A stretch of 64,000 nt of DNA, taken from Candidatus Contendibacter sp. Lineage in GTDB: Bacteria; Pseudomonadota; Gammaproteobacteria; Competibacterales; Competibacteraceae. The DNA lies in assembly GCA_029624675.1 (NCBI GenBank), contig JARSSP010000016.1, positions 1 through 64,000 of the forward strand, in the 5' to 3' direction. This document shows positions 27,977 to 37,150 of this stretch, piece by piece; the stretch's first letter is position 1, and each line of letters begins with the position of its first letter. The notes below the pieces were generated by a model that worked only from the letters and a program-made list of their open reading frames with translations, did no database searches and was not told the DNA's origin. Position numbers and translations under genes: made by a program.

Positions 27977-29182
27977 ATGGCCTCTCCCATCTTCCTGACT
28001 CGCGTGGTGCTGCGCAACTACAAGAGCATCGCCGCCTGCGACGCGCGCCTGGGGCCGCTGACCTATCTGGTCGGCGCTAACGGCTCCGGTAAAAGCAACT
28101 TTCTCGACGCCCTGCACCTAGTCCGCGACGCGCTGACGGGCACGCTCGACCACGCGCTTAACGAGCGTGGCGGGCTGTCCGAGGTGCGGCGGCGTTCCAG
28201 CGGCCATCCCACCCATTTCGGCATTCGCCTGGAGTTCCGGCTACGCAACGGCCAAACGGGTTACTACGCGTTCAACGTGGGCGCCTTGTCGCGCGGCGGC
28301 TACGAGGTGCAAGCCGAGGAATGCGCGCTGGGCGGCATGGGTCAGGGACCGTATTTCCGCCTGGAACGCGGTCAGATAAAGGCCGGCAGCGAACTGACGT
28401 TTCCAGCGGTCACGGCGGATCGACTGGCCCTGGCCAGCGCTTCCGGCCTGGCGGTATTCCGTCCGGTATTCGACGCGCTGACGACCATGGGTTTCTACAA
28501 CCTGAACCCCAAACTCATCCGCGAGTTGCAAAAACCCCAGGACGGGCGACTCCTCAAACCGGCGGGCGAGAACATCGCCAGCGTGATCGGTCACTTGGAG
28601 CGGACCGCGCTGGAAGCGATGCCGGTGATCCAGGAGTACCTGCAAATCGTGGTGCCGATGATTCACGGCGTCGAACGCAAGCAGATCGGGCCGATGGAGA
28701 CGCTGGAATTTCGGCAGGACATGGCCGGTTCCAAACACCCCTGGCGCTTTCTCGCCCAGAACATGTCGGATGGCACCTTGCGGACGCTGGGCGTGCTCAC
28801 CGCGCTGTTCCAGGGAAACCAGGATTTTTCCCCCTCGCTGATCGGCATCGAGGAACCGGAAACCGCGCTGCATCCGGCCGCTTCGGCGGCGCTGCGCGAT
28901 GCCCTGCAACGCGCTTCCGAGCATACCCAGGTCATCGTCACCAGCCACAGTCCCGATCTGCTGGACGATCTATCCTTGCCCGCCGAGACCTTGCTCGCGG
29001 TGGTGGGCGAGGCCGGTGTCACCCGGCTGGCTCCCTTGGACGAAGCCTCGCGGGGCGCCCTGCGGGATCATCTCTTCTCGGCGGGGGAACTGCTCCGGCT
29101 CAATCAATTGGCGCCCGACCCGGCAGCACTGGCCGAATTGGACGAACATCAGCCGGAACTGTTTGGGGAGATCCCTGCGTGA
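27977..29182 (+). CDS. AAA family ATPase, RecF/OLD-like
   Basis: A 401-residue ABC/SMC-type ATPase without long coiled coil. Visible are Walker A GANGSGKSN, a signature-like NMSDGTLRTLGVLTAL, Walker B LIGIEEPETALHP, and the switch His in VIVTSHSPDLLDDL. The ATG at 27977 lies 8 bases after GAGGA; upstream ATGs at 27962 and 27899 are possible but poorly placed. It is followed with a 4-bp overlap by a DUF4276 gene. ATPases of this type paired with DUF4276 or TOPRIM-like proteins occur in defence islands, by analogy with OLD and PARIS. Confidence 0.8.
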   Translation: MASPIFLTRVVLRNYKSIAACDARLGPLTYLVGANGSGKSNFLDALHLVRDALTGTLDHALNERGGLSEVRRRSSGHPTHFGIRLEFRLRNGQTGYYAFNVGALSRGGYEVQAEECALGGMGQGPYFRLERGQIKAGSELTFPAVTADRLALASASGLAVFRPVFDALTTMGFYNLNPKLIRELQKPQDGRLLKPAGENIASVIGHLERTALEAMPVIQEYLQIVVPMIHGVERKQIGPMETLEFRQDMAGSKHPWRFLAQNMSDGTLRTLGVLTALFQGNQDFSPSLIGIEEPETALHPAASAALRDALQRASEHTQVIVTSHSPDLLDDLSLPAETLLAVVGEAGVTRLAPLDEASRGALRDHLFSAGELLRLNQLAPDPAALAELDEHQPELFGEIPA

Positions 29183-29763
29183 CGGCGGTGGTCGTGATCG
29201 TCGAGGGCGATGGTGAGGTGGCGGCGCTGCCGATTCTGCTGCGCCGCCTGGGCGAATGGCTGTCGCCCGAAAGGCCGGTCATGGTGCCCACGCCGATCCG
29301 TGTGCGCCGCGACCGGTTCCTGAACCGCGACGAGGAGTTCCGGCGCATGCTACTGCTGGCCGCCGCCAAGTGCGGCGCGGCGGGCTGGATTCTGGTGCTG
29401 CTGGACGCGGACGACGATTGCCCGGCGGAGTTGGGACCACGGATCCTGGAGCGGGCGCAACGCGTGGCGCCGCATCGCCCGATTTCCGTCGTCCTGGCGA
29501 ATCGGGAATTTGAAGCCTGGTTTCTCGCCGGAGCCGAATCCCTGAATGGCAAGCGGGGTTTCACCTACGCCGAGGCCAAGGAGTTCGACCCGGAAGCGAC
29601 CCGCGACGCCAAGGGATGGCTCAGCGAACGCATGAGCGGCCACCGCTATCGAGAGACCACGGATCAACCCGCCTTTACGGCGCTGCTGGACCTGCAATTG
29701 GCCCACGCCCGAAGCCGCTCGTTTCGCAAACTGTGCGACGAGTGGACGAAGCAGATGGCATAA
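29179..29763 (+). CDS. DUF4276 family protein paired with the AAA ATPase
   Basis: A 194-residue protein that opens with VVVIVEGDGEVAALPILLRR, the TOPRIM-like first strand with Glu, followed by WILVLLDADDDCP with the acidic D-x-D motif and SVVLANREFEAWFLAG, all characteristic of DUF4276. The fold suggests a metal-dependent nuclease or related activity; no activity is shown from sequence alone. The GTG start overlaps the ATPase stop (GTGA), so the two are co-translated, probably as effector and ATPase sensor. About 2 kb upstream of it the RT-nitrilase ends. Confidence 0.78.
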   Translation: MTAVVVIVEGDGEVAALPILLRRLGEWLSPERPVMVPTPIRVRRDRFLNRDEEFRRMLLLAAAKCGAAGWILVLLDADDDCPAELGPRILERAQRVAPHRPISVVLANREFEAWFLAGAESLNGKRGFTYAEAKEFDPEATRDAKGWLSERMSGHRYRETTDQPAFTALLDLQLAHARSRSFRKLCDEWTKQMA

Positions 29764-29987
29764 ACGTTCAGCCAAACCACCACCGGATCTTCAATGCACG
29801 CCTTTCCCGAACGGCAGTGATATTCGATGGTCGTGCCAGATCGAAAGATTTGACCGTCACGAGTAAATCTTCCGGGTGGCGGGGATCGGAAGGTCATCCA
29901 GCCCATCGAGACTTGGTATCATTTGCGAATATCGGATGCATTCCATAAATTTATCCGTTTTGCACCATCGATCCGAGAGGAGGCGCC

Positions 29988-31085
29988 GTGCGCCAGCAGC
30001 AAATCGCCGTGATCGGCGCGGGAATTACCGGCTTGACCCAGGCTCTGTGGCTACAGCGCGAGGGCCATCGGATCAGCCTGTTCGAACGCGGCGACGAGCG
30101 CCTGGATCACCACTGTAGCCATGTCGGGGCGGGAATGTTGGCTCCGTATTGCGAGCTGAGCGAGGCGGAGCCCGAGGTCGCCCGATGGGGCGCGGCGGCA
30201 CTCCAACTATGGCAAGCAATGGTCCCGACGCTGGCGCGGCCCGCCCACATGACCTGCACCGGAACGCTGGTGGTCGCGCATCATCGGGATCGGGCGGGAA
30301 TGCAGCACTTGGCCGAGCGTGTCGACCGGGTCGGTCTTGGCGCGCATCTGCGATGGTTGCGCCGCGACGAACTGCGCGCGCTCGAACCGGAACTGGAAAG
30401 CCGCTTTGCCGAAGGGTTGTACTTTTCCCCCGAAGGCGAGATCGATCCGCGCTCGCTGTTGCCGACCCTGGTCGAAACGCTGCACCAAAACGGCGCGACG
30501 CTGCATTTTGACACCGAGGTCGAAAGCCTGGCGCCGGGCGAGATCGTCGTGCGAGGCGCGCGTCAGGCGTTTGACTGGGTGCTGGATTGCCGGGGACTGG
30601 CGGCCCGCGACCAAATGCCGGATTTGCGGGGAGTGCGCGGTGAAATTCTGACCCTTCATACTCGTGAGGTCCGCCTGCATCGCCCGATTCGAATGATGCA
30701 CCCCCGTTATCCTTTATATATCGTGCCGCGTCCGGGTGATCGGTTCGTGGTCGGCGCGACCAGCATCGAAAGCGACTCGTCGCGTCCGGTCACCGTCCGT
30801 TCGGCGTTGGAGCTGCTGTCGGCGGCCTACGCCTTGCACCCGGCCTTCGCGGAAGCGGAGATCGTCGAAATGAAAACCCAGTGCCGGCCCGCCTTTCCCG
30901 ACCACCTGCCCCGCATCGTCCAGCAAGAAAATCTATTGTGTATCAATGGCCTGTACCGCCACGGCTATCTGCTGAGCCCGCTGCTCGCGGAAACCGTCGC
31001 CGCATTTGTCCACGACCAGCGCCGGTTGACGGAAACACTGCGGCTATGGCAACACTCGCGCCTCGCAACTGGAGAATCCGCATGA
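29988..31085 (+). CDS. thiO: Glycine oxidase ThiO
   Basis: An FAD-dependent amine oxidase that turns glycine into iminoacetate for thiazole synthesis. It is 365 residues long. It starts QIAVIGAGITGLTQALWL (dinucleotide-binding), followed by SHVGAGMLAPYCE, which is characteristic of ThiO, and ends with INGLYRHGYLLSPLLAETV, the second FAD-contact block. GAGAGGAGG precedes the GTG at 29988. It is the first gene of a compact thi operon. I looked for a TPP riboswitch in the 224 bp before it and did not see the conserved CTGAGA and GAACCTGA blocks. Confidence 0.9.
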   Translation: MRQQQIAVIGAGITGLTQALWLQREGHRISLFERGDERLDHHCSHVGAGMLAPYCELSEAEPEVARWGAAALQLWQAMVPTLARPAHMTCTGTLVVAHHRDRAGMQHLAERVDRVGLGAHLRWLRRDELRALEPELESRFAEGLYFSPEGEIDPRSLLPTLVETLHQNGATLHFDTEVESLAPGEIVVRGARQAFDWVLDCRGLAARDQMPDLRGVRGEILTLHTREVRLHRPIRMMHPRYPLYIVPRPGDRFVVGATSIESDSSRPVTVRSALELLSAAYALHPAFAEAEIVEMKTQCRPAFPDHLPRIVQQENLLCINGLYRHGYLLSPLLAETVAAFVHDQRRLTETLRLWQHSRLATGESA

Positions 31086-31282
31086 TCATCGAAATTAACG
31101 GCGAAAGAAGAGAGTTGGACCGGTCACGGGTTCTAGCGGATGCGATCAGGGACTGGGGTTACGAAGGCCAGCCCATTGCCGTGGCCTACAACGACGAATT
31201 TGTACCGCGCGGGCGCTACGCCGAGATTCGGCTTCAGGACGGCGATCGGCTGGAAATCGTCGCGCCGATGCAAGGAGGCTAA
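31082..31282 (+). CDS. thiS: Sulfur carrier protein ThiS
   Basis: A 66-residue ubiquitin-like protein ending in the GG tail (IVAPMQGG), which is adenylated and thiocarboxylated by ThiF. It starts IIEINGERREL, as usual. The ATG overlaps the thiO stop, and thiG begins 3 bp after its stop. Confidence 0.93.
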   Translation: MIIEINGERRELDRSRVLADAIRDWGYEGQPIAVAYNDEFVPRGRYAEIRLQDGDRLEIVAPMQGG

Positions 31283-31285
31283 CCG

Positions 31286-32098
31286 GTGACCACCGCGCCA
31301 TTTTGGGAGATTGGCGGCCGCCAAGTGCGTTCGCGACTGTTGTTAGGAACCGCCCGCTATCCGTCGCTGGCGGTGTTGCAACAAGCCATCCACGCGTCCG
31401 GCGCGGAAATCGTGACGGTTTCGCTGCGCCGGGAGTCCGCCGAAGGACGCGCCGGCAGCCAGTTCTGGACCACGATCAAGGAATTGGGCGTTCAGGTCTT
31501 GCCTAACACCGCCGGCTGCAAGACGGTGAAGGAAGCGGTGACGACTGCGGAAATGGCGCGCGAGATTTTCGAGACCTCGTGGCTGAAGCTGGAAGTGATC
31601 GGCGACGATTACACCTTGCAACCGCATCCGTTCCTGCTGGTCGAGGCGGCGGAAGCACTGTGTCGGCGGGGTTTCGAAGTCTTCCCGTACACCACCGACG
31701 ACTTGGTGCTGGCGGAGCGGCTGGTTCAGGCCGGCTGCAAGATCTTGATGCCGTGGGGATCGCCGATTGGTTCGGGACAAGGATTGAACAATCCGTATGC
31801 GTTGCGGACGTTGCGCGCTCGCTACCCGGAAATCCCGCTGATCGTGGACGCCGGTATCGGCAAGCCCTCTCACGCCATCGCGGCGATGGAAATGGGCTAC
31901 GACGGGGTGTTGATCAACACCGCCGTCGCCCGCGCCACCGATCCGGTGTCGATGGGCCGCGCCTTCGGGCTGGCGGTCGAGGCCGGGCGGTTGGCGTACC
32001 TGGCCGGCGCGATGCCGACGCAGGAAATGGCCGAACCCAGTACGCCCGTCACCGGAACCCCGTTCTGGCATTCGTCGCCACCGGAGAACCTGAAATGA
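31286..32098 (+). CDS. thiG: Thiazole synthase ThiG
   Basis: A TIM-barrel enzyme forming the thiazole phosphate from iminoacetate, deoxyxylulose 5-phosphate and ThiS thiocarboxylate. It is 270 residues long. Visible are [12 protein letters not shown], the Schiff-base Lys region [22 protein letters not shown], and the phosphate loop [11 protein letters not shown] with [12 protein letters not shown]. The GTG at 31286 has GGAGG ten bases upstream. The stop overlaps thiE (ATGA). Confidence 0.94.
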   Translation: MTTAPFWEIGGRQVRSRLLLGTARYPSLAVLQQAIHASGAEIVTVSLRRESAEGRAGSQFWTTIKELGVQVLPNTAGCKTVKEAVTTAEMAREIFETSWLKLEVIGDDYTLQPHPFLLVEAAEALCRRGFEVFPYTTDDLVLAERLVQAGCKILMPWGSPIGSGQGLNNPYALRTLRARYPEIPLIVDAGIGKPSHAIAAMEMGYDGVLINTAVARATDPVSMGRAFGLAVEAGRLAYLAGAMPTQEMAEPSTPVTGTPFWHSSPPENLK

Positions 32099-32751
32099 AC
32101 ACCGCGGGTGTCCACGGTTTCTATCCGGTGGTGGACGACGCGCGCTGGGTGCGGCGCTTTCTGCCGCTGGGCGTGCGGACGATCCAGCTTCGGATCAAGG
32201 AGCGGCCCGCCTCCGACGTGCAACGCCAGATTCGCGAGGCGTTGGCCATTGCCGCCGATTACGCCGACTGCCAGTTGATCGTCAACGATTATTGGCGGGA
32301 GGCGATTACCTTGGGCGCACGCTGGCTGCATTTGGGGCAGGGGGATTTGACGGTCGCGGATCGAGCGGCGATCCGGGCGGCGGGAATCAAACTGGGTGTC
32401 AGCACCCACAGCCCCGAGGAACTGGCGAACGCGCTGGATGCGCGGCCTGACTACATCGCGCTGGGACCCATTTACGAAACCACCTTGAAAAAGATGCCTT
32501 GGTCGCCGCAAGGTCTTGACCGCATCGGCGAGTGGAAGATGCGGTGTGACATTCCGCTGGTCGCCATCGGCGGGATCACGCTCGAACGCGCGCCGGCGGT
32601 ACTGGCGGCGGGGGCGGATTCCATCGCGGTCGTCTCGGACGTGTTGAACGCACCCAACCCTGACGACCGGGCGCGTGCCTGGCTGGATTTGTTCCGCGCA
32701 ACCACCGAGCGCGCCGCACCTCCCCAGCGATCACCGGCCCATTCTGGATGA
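32095..32751 (+). CDS. thiE: Thiamine-phosphate synthase ThiE
   Basis: Joins HMP-PP and thiazole phosphate. It is 218 residues long with the expected blocks [57 protein letters not shown] and [12 protein letters not shown]. The first strand is GFYPVVDD instead of the common LYxVTD. It overlaps both neighbours by 4 bp, so the whole thi operon is translationally coupled. Confidence 0.9.
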   Translation: MNTAGVHGFYPVVDDARWVRRFLPLGVRTIQLRIKERPASDVQRQIREALAIAADYADCQLIVNDYWREAITLGARWLHLGQGDLTVADRAAIRAAGIKLGVSTHSPEELANALDARPDYIALGPIYETTLKKMPWSPQGLDRIGEWKMRCDIPLVAIGGITLERAPAVLAAGADSIAVVSDVLNAPNPDDRARAWLDLFRATTERAAPPQRSPAHSG

Positions 32752-33887
32752 CCTTTCCTCCCGATCCAGCCGTATTCAGCTCTGCCGAACAATTGCGCTA
32801 TGCCCGGCATCTGAGCCTGCCGGAGATCGGCTGGGCGGGGCAAGCCAAACTGCGACAAGCGAGCGTGTTGGTGATCGGCGCGGGCGGATTGGGGTCGCCG
32901 GCCCTGCTGTATCTCGCCGCCGCTGGTGTGGGGCGGCTGGGAATCGTCGATCCCGACCGGGTCGAGCTGAGCAACTTGCAACGGCAGGTTTTATACACCA
33001 CGGCGGCTTGTGGCGTGGCCAAGGTCGAGGAAGCCCGCGCCCGTCTGCTGGCGCTCAACCCGCATCTCCAGATCGATATTTATCCGGAGCCCTTCGCCCT
33101 CAACAACGCCGCCCGCCTGATCGCCGATTACGACTGGATCATCGAAGGTTCCGACCAGTTCGCCGCCAAGTATCTGGTGAACGATGCCTGCGTGCTGGCC
33201 GGCAAACCGTATGTCGGGGCCAGCATCCGCGCCTTCGCTGGGATGCTGGCGGTCTACGCCGCCCCGCAAGGCCCTTGCTACCGTTGCCTGTTCCCGGAAC
33301 CGCCGGACCCCGCCACGATCCCCTCCTGCGCGCAAGCCGGCGTGCTGGGAACGGCGCCCGGCCTGTTTGGAATCTTGCAGGCGCACGAAGCGCTCAAGCT
33401 GATCCTGGGAATTGGCGAGCCGCTGATCGGTGTGTTGCTGACCGTCGATCTACTGACGATGCGTTTTCAAAAACTGAAGCTGCCGCGCGATCCACACTGC
33501 CCGGTGTGCGGCGAATCGCCGACGATTTACTCGCTGGCCGAAATTCCATTCGTCTGCGCTACCGCCGCCGACCTTGGCGCGGGCGACGATTCCCTGCCGT
33601 GGCTCAGTGTGGCCGCCAGCCGGCGACGCCCCGAATTGCGTTGGATCGACGTTCGCACCCCAGTGGAATTTGCCGCTGGCCATGTTCCGAGCGCCATTCA
33701 TGCGCCGTTGGACCAGCTTGAGGAATGCGCCGCGCAAATCGGACCGGATGACCATTGTCTGCTCTATTGCCAGAGCGGCGTGCGCACCGTGCGGGCGTAC
33801 CACCAACTCAAGGCGAGGCTGCAAGGGCGATTGTGGCTGCTACGCGGTGGATACGAAGCCTGGTTGAACGACCGGCTTGGCGAGTAG
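32748..33887 (+). CDS. thiF: ThiF/MoeB-type adenylyltransferase with rhodanese domain
   Basis: An E1-like enzyme of 379 residues that activates ThiS (and possibly MoaD). The N-terminal half has YARHLSLPEIGWAGQAKL, the ATP loop VIGAGGLGSPALLYLAAAG, and GIVDPDRVELSNLQRQ; zinc-binding pairs are CYRC and CPVC. The C-terminal part from about residue 275 is a rhodanese domain with active-site loop YCQSGVRTVRA (Cys present), able to supply sulfur. Gene order favours ThiF, but MoeB activity cannot be excluded; fusions of this kind often serve both pathways. Confidence 0.88.
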   Translation: MTFPPDPAVFSSAEQLRYARHLSLPEIGWAGQAKLRQASVLVIGAGGLGSPALLYLAAAGVGRLGIVDPDRVELSNLQRQVLYTTAACGVAKVEEARARLLALNPHLQIDIYPEPFALNNAARLIADYDWIIEGSDQFAAKYLVNDACVLAGKPYVGASIRAFAGMLAVYAAPQGPCYRCLFPEPPDPATIPSCAQAGVLGTAPGLFGILQAHEALKLILGIGEPLIGVLLTVDLLTMRFQKLKLPRDPHCPVCGESPTIYSLAEIPFVCATAADLGAGDDSLPWLSVAASRRRPELRWIDVRTPVEFAAGHVPSAIHAPLDQLEECAAQIGPDDHCLLYCQSGVRTVRAYHQLKARLQGRLWLLRGGYEAWLNDRLGE

Positions 33888-33925
33888 GGCATCCAATCGG
33901 TCCCCGGCTTGGGGCTGTAACGAAA

Positions 33926-34132
33926 CTAACCGGTGTCCCGGGTGGATTCCGGATTCCGCCTGGCCCACGTCGTCACGACCGCCGCTACATCCAGTTGCCG
34001 CAGCGTGGAAATGGCGTATTCCCAGCGGCCCTCGGCGCACAGGCCAAGAACGCCACCCTCCTCATACGCTTCCAGCGCCGCCTTGACACAGGCGGCTCGA
34101 ACGTCCTCGGCCAGTTGTCGTTCGTCGGGCAT
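33926..34132 (-). CDS. Small conserved protein, unknown function
   Basis: A 68-residue acidic helical protein: MPDERQLAEDVRAACVKAAL, then EAYEEGGVLGLCAEGRWEYA and a final amphipathic helix. GGGAG lies upstream of ATG 34132. Similar short proteins with a GLCxEGRWE core occur in other denitrifying proteobacteria from what I recall, with no known role. It is convergent with the thi operon. Confidence 0.6.
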   Translation of the reverse strand: MPDERQLAEDVRAACVKAALEAYEEGGVLGLCAEGRWEYAISTLRQLDVAAVVTTWARRNPESTRDTG

Positions 34133-34186
34133 TGACGCGCTCCCTACCAGGAACCGGCGGACTGAGCTCCATTCGCCGGACTCCAA

Positions 34187-34612
34187 CTATTTCTTGCGCA
34201 ATTCATGCAGCAGTCCAGTCATTTTCTTGAACCGGTCTGCTTGAATGCCGCTGGCCAACCCCTTAGCCTTGGCTAGGTCGTCAGCGTAGAGGGCCGGAAT
34301 GATTTCCTGGTCGCGGGTCGCCTTGAACTGATCCCAGACGCTCTGAAGCTCTTTCAACTTGGTGGCATTCGTGGTTTGTGCTGGATCAGCCATGGCGGTG
34401 ACCAGCGCGGTGTCGGCTTTTTGGGTGGCCTCGGTCACGAAAGCGCCTTGCTTGTCAAGTGCGGCCTTATTGGTGGCATCCATCATGGTGAGCAGATAGG
34501 CGCGCGCCTGGAGGATGTAGCTGTTCACATCGTCGATCGCGGCGGCTTGCGTCAGCGAGGACACCGCTGTCAGGACAATGGCGGCGAATAGAGTGGTAAC
34601 GGTCTTACGCAT
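34187..34612 (-). CDS. Secreted helical-bundle protein, unknown function
   Basis: A 141-residue protein with a clear signal peptide (RKTVTTLFAAIVLTAVSSLT, cut near AQA). The rest is predicted to be almost all helix, with regularly spaced small residues and few aromatics (AIDDVNSYILQARAYLLTMM; ADPAQTTNATKLKELQSVWD). The pattern resembles the four-helix ligand-binding bundle of chemoreceptors, but without a membrane anchor or signalling domain. No cysteines or heme motif are present. It lies between the thi operon and the nor cluster. Confidence 0.6.
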   Translation of the reverse strand: MRKTVTTLFAAIVLTAVSSLTQAAAIDDVNSYILQARAYLLTMMDATNKAALDKQGAFVTEATQKADTALVTAMADPAQTTNATKLKELQSVWDQFKATRDQEIIPALYADDLAKAKGLASGIQADRFKKMTGLLHELRKK

Positions 34613-34840
34613 GAAAACCTCTTGAGAATTGAGTACGCCAGGTGCGGCTGGCGACCCATCCTAGGACGGGTTTGTAAAGCGGTGATCGACCGAATGTGAA
34701 TTATTGTAACCTTCGGGAGTTTTCTGCCCTGGGGGATGGCGGGGCGAACGCGCGTCGCTCGGGCGTAACCGAGGAAAGCGCCCCGGACGGACTGACGCGG
34801 GCAGGGCGGGAACCGAGGAACGAAACCCCTGACGATCCGA

Positions 34841-34864
34841 TTGGGCAGGCCATTGCCTGCCCAA
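34841..34864. repeat. Perfect 10-bp hairpin
   Basis: TTGGGCAGGC and GCCTGCCCAA flank a CATT loop. It lies 28 bp beyond the end of the Cys-rich secreted protein gene. No T-run follows on either strand, so it is at best a weak terminator or an mRNA-end stabiliser. The rest of the 34613-34891 gap shows no gene. Confidence 0.6.
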
Positions 34865-34891
34865 CCGAGAAGCTTCAGGGGCGCGGCACTT

Positions 34892-35137
34892 CTACTTGCA
34901 GGTCCCTACCTCTTTACCTGTGGGAATCTCGCATTTTTTGGAGGCGCATACCGCATCCCGCTTGCAGGGCTCGCCCGTTGGTTGCGGTGCTTTACATACT
35001 GGAGGTGTCAAGGCCAAGATGCAAACTTTCCCATCCTTGCAATCAGCATCGCTCTTGCACTCTTCCGCCGCGAAAGATGCTTGCGCTAAAGACACCGCTG
35101 CGATCATTGCCATTGGTAATAGAAATTTTTTGAACAT
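34892..35137 (-). CDS. Small secreted cysteine-rich protein
   Basis: An 81-residue protein with signal peptide FKKFLLPMAMIAAVSLAQAS (cut at ASFA-A). The mature part of about 57 residues has eight cysteines in the order ECKSDADC, GKVCILALTPPVC, GEPCKRDAVC, KKC and GTC, consistent with four disulfides in a small extracellular knot. AGGGGAA precedes ATG 35137. Family and role are unknown. It sits 130 bp downstream of norD, on the same strand. Confidence 0.7.
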   Translation of the reverse strand: MFKKFLLPMAMIAAVSLAQASFAAEECKSDADCKDGKVCILALTPPVCKAPQPTGEPCKRDAVCASKKCEIPTGKEVGTCK

Positions 35138-35267
35138 GCTTTTCCCCTTTCTTCGTGGTTTGAGGATGGAAACCATCCCGTCGATTGGCTTGGATTTTGT
35201 TAATCTCTCTCGTTGCGTGATTGCTTGCTCTCCTGTGGTGTGGTGGGTTGAAGAAACCGCGATGTCG

Positions 35268-37100
35268 CTATCCCGTTAACCGGGTGTACAGCAACAACAA
35301 CTGGCGCGGCAGATCCTCGGGATGACGGATCAGCACGAAGCCGTCCTTGCCGAACAAATAGGGTAGGTAGTCGTCCGCTTCCTGATCGATGGTCACGCAG
35401 AACGGATGCAGCCCCTCGCGGCGGGCTTCCAGCAATGCCATGCGCGTATCCTCGATGCCATACCGCCCCTCGTACTGGTCGAGATCGTTCGGCTTCCCGT
35501 CGGTGAGCAACAGCAACAAGCGGCGAGCGGCGGGCTGTTGCCCCAACAAGCCGGTGGCATGGCGCACGGCGGCGCCCATGCGGGTGTAGTAGCCGGGCTT
35601 GATCGCGTGGATTCGCCCCCGTATCGAGGCGGTGTAGCGTTCGGCGAACGCTTTGATCCGATGCACGCGGACGTGCTGGCGCTTGCGGGAAGAAAAACCA
35701 TACAGCGCGAAGCGGTCGCCCGTGACCGCCAGCGCTTCGGAGAACAGGAACAAACTGTCGCGGATCACCTCGATCACCCGACCCTTGTTGTTGACCCAGG
35801 CGTCGGTGGACAGCGACAGATCGGCCAGCAGGAGACAGGCGAGATCGCGCTCCTGTCGCGCCAATTGCCGGTATAAACCGCGTTCTTGACCGTGCCCGGC
35901 GGCGGCGCAATCGGCGGCGTGACGAACGCAAGCATCCAGGTCCAGTTCCTCGCCGTCGGGCTGGGCGCGGCGCCAGCCGCGACCGGGGCGCAAAATTTCG
36001 AACTGCCGCCGCAAGCGTTGGGCGTCGCGACGCAGCGGTGGCGGCAACTCGCAGGGCGCGGCGCGGCGGGCGAGCATTTCCTGCACGCAGCAGTAATCCG
36101 GCACGAGCAGTCGCTTGCGATAATCCCACTCCGGGAGTTTGATCCCCGGCCCCAGCGGCAGGTCATCCTCGCTGGCGGAAGGCAGGTCGAGATCGAAGCG
36201 CACCCGCGACGCGGTGCTGGCGCCGTCGCGGGTGACACTGAGCACGTCCATATCGTCCGCCGCTTGCGCCGCGTTCGGTTCCGGATCGTCGTCGGTGGGC
36301 CGGTTGACTCGCACGAATTCGGCCCAGGACAACAGGCTCTCGGCGCGGAACGGCAACAGAAAACTGTTCTTGCGTGCTGGCAGGTCTACGTATTCGGCGC
36401 GGCGGCGCTGGCGGTCGCGTTCGGTCGAACCACCACCCGCTTTTGCACCGCCCGCGTCCCGTGGCTGGGACCGGGCGACGGTTAGAGCCGGGGCAGGGTA
36501 AAGCCAGAGCGGTATGGGTTGAGGCGGGCGGCGGGCGGCGGGCAAATCCGGAACGCTGCCGGGGTCGCGCAGGGCCTGCCGCAAAGCGATTTCCCGCGCT
36601 GCTTCGTCCGGCGGCAGCCGCTCCGGCGAAGTTCGCGATTCCAGCACGGCGGTTACCAGGCGGCGGTAGCGGGGTTGCAAACCGGGATAGCGATGCAAAG
36701 CGATCAGTGTTCCCTGCTGGTTTTGTCGCCACCAGGGGGCGTCGGGGTCAACGGCGTCGTGAGCGGCGGCCAGAGCGATGAGCCAGAGATACAGATCGTG
36801 GTTCAAGTCCCGTTGTGGCAATAGCGCCAATTGCGCCGGCAGTTGCAGCGTTTCGGCGTCGCGGCAGGCCAGTTCGACCTTTTCGCCCAGCCCGGCGACG
36901 CGCGCCAACCAACGCCGCCGCGCACCGTGGCGGGTAGCCGCCGCTGGCGCGACCCGCAAACCAGGATCGCCGCCGAAGGCGCGGAACAACAAACCGGCGG
37001 TTTTCTCGAGCTCGGCCAGCGCGACCGCCGCGTCCGGGTAATGGTGTTGCGCCGCGCGGGTGATCAAGCGATGCCAGAGTGCGCCGATGTGTTCTTCCAT
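35268..37100 (-). CDS. norD: NorD, VWA-domain activator of nitric oxide reductase
   Basis: A 610-residue cytoplasmic protein needed to make active cNor together with the AAA+ protein NorQ. The C-terminal von Willebrand A domain carries the MIDAS motif LADLSLSTDAW (D-x-S-x-S) and LLLLTDGKPNDLD. The N-terminal part is helical and poorly conserved, with a charged linker rich in Arg and Asp. The gene is the last of the minus-strand nor cluster, 18 bp after the polyferredoxin gene. Confidence 0.92.
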   Translation of the reverse strand: MEEHIGALWHRLITRAAQHHYPDAAVALAELEKTAGLLFRAFGGDPGLRVAPAAATRHGARRRWLARVAGLGEKVELACRDAETLQLPAQLALLPQRDLNHDLYLWLIALAAAHDAVDPDAPWWRQNQQGTLIALHRYPGLQPRYRRLVTAVLESRTSPERLPPDEAAREIALRQALRDPGSVPDLPAARRPPQPIPLWLYPAPALTVARSQPRDAGGAKAGGGSTERDRQRRRAEYVDLPARKNSFLLPFRAESLLSWAEFVRVNRPTDDDPEPNAAQAADDMDVLSVTRDGASTASRVRFDLDLPSASEDDLPLGPGIKLPEWDYRKRLLVPDYCCVQEMLARRAAPCELPPPLRRDAQRLRRQFEILRPGRGWRRAQPDGEELDLDACVRHAADCAAAGHGQERGLYRQLARQERDLACLLLADLSLSTDAWVNNKGRVIEVIRDSLFLFSEALAVTGDRFALYGFSSRKRQHVRVHRIKAFAERYTASIRGRIHAIKPGYYTRMGAAVRHATGLLGQQPAARRLLLLLTDGKPNDLDQYEGRYGIEDTRMALLEARREGLHPFCVTIDQEADDYLPYLFGKDGFVLIRHPEDLPRQLLLLYTRLTG

Positions 37101-37111
37101 GGTGGGCGGTT

Positions 37112-37150
37112 CTCTCCCTCACCCAGACCCTTTCCCGGAGGGGGAGGGCG
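37112..37150. repeat. Palindromic repeat family, copy 5, at the polyferredoxin/norD junction
   Basis: CTCTCCCTCACCCAGACCCT followed by TTCCCGGAGGGGGAGGGCG. It encodes the last residues of the polyferredoxin (APSPSGKGSG) on the minus strand and also supplies the purine-rich ribosome-binding region before norD. Confidence 0.7.

Noticed and set aside
29764..29987. TPP riboswitch before thiO
   Set aside because: The conserved blocks of the thi box are not present; only a ribosome-binding site is seen.
30207..30701. Minus-strand frame opposite thiO
   Set aside because: Antisense shadow with no start signal or domain; thiO is well supported.
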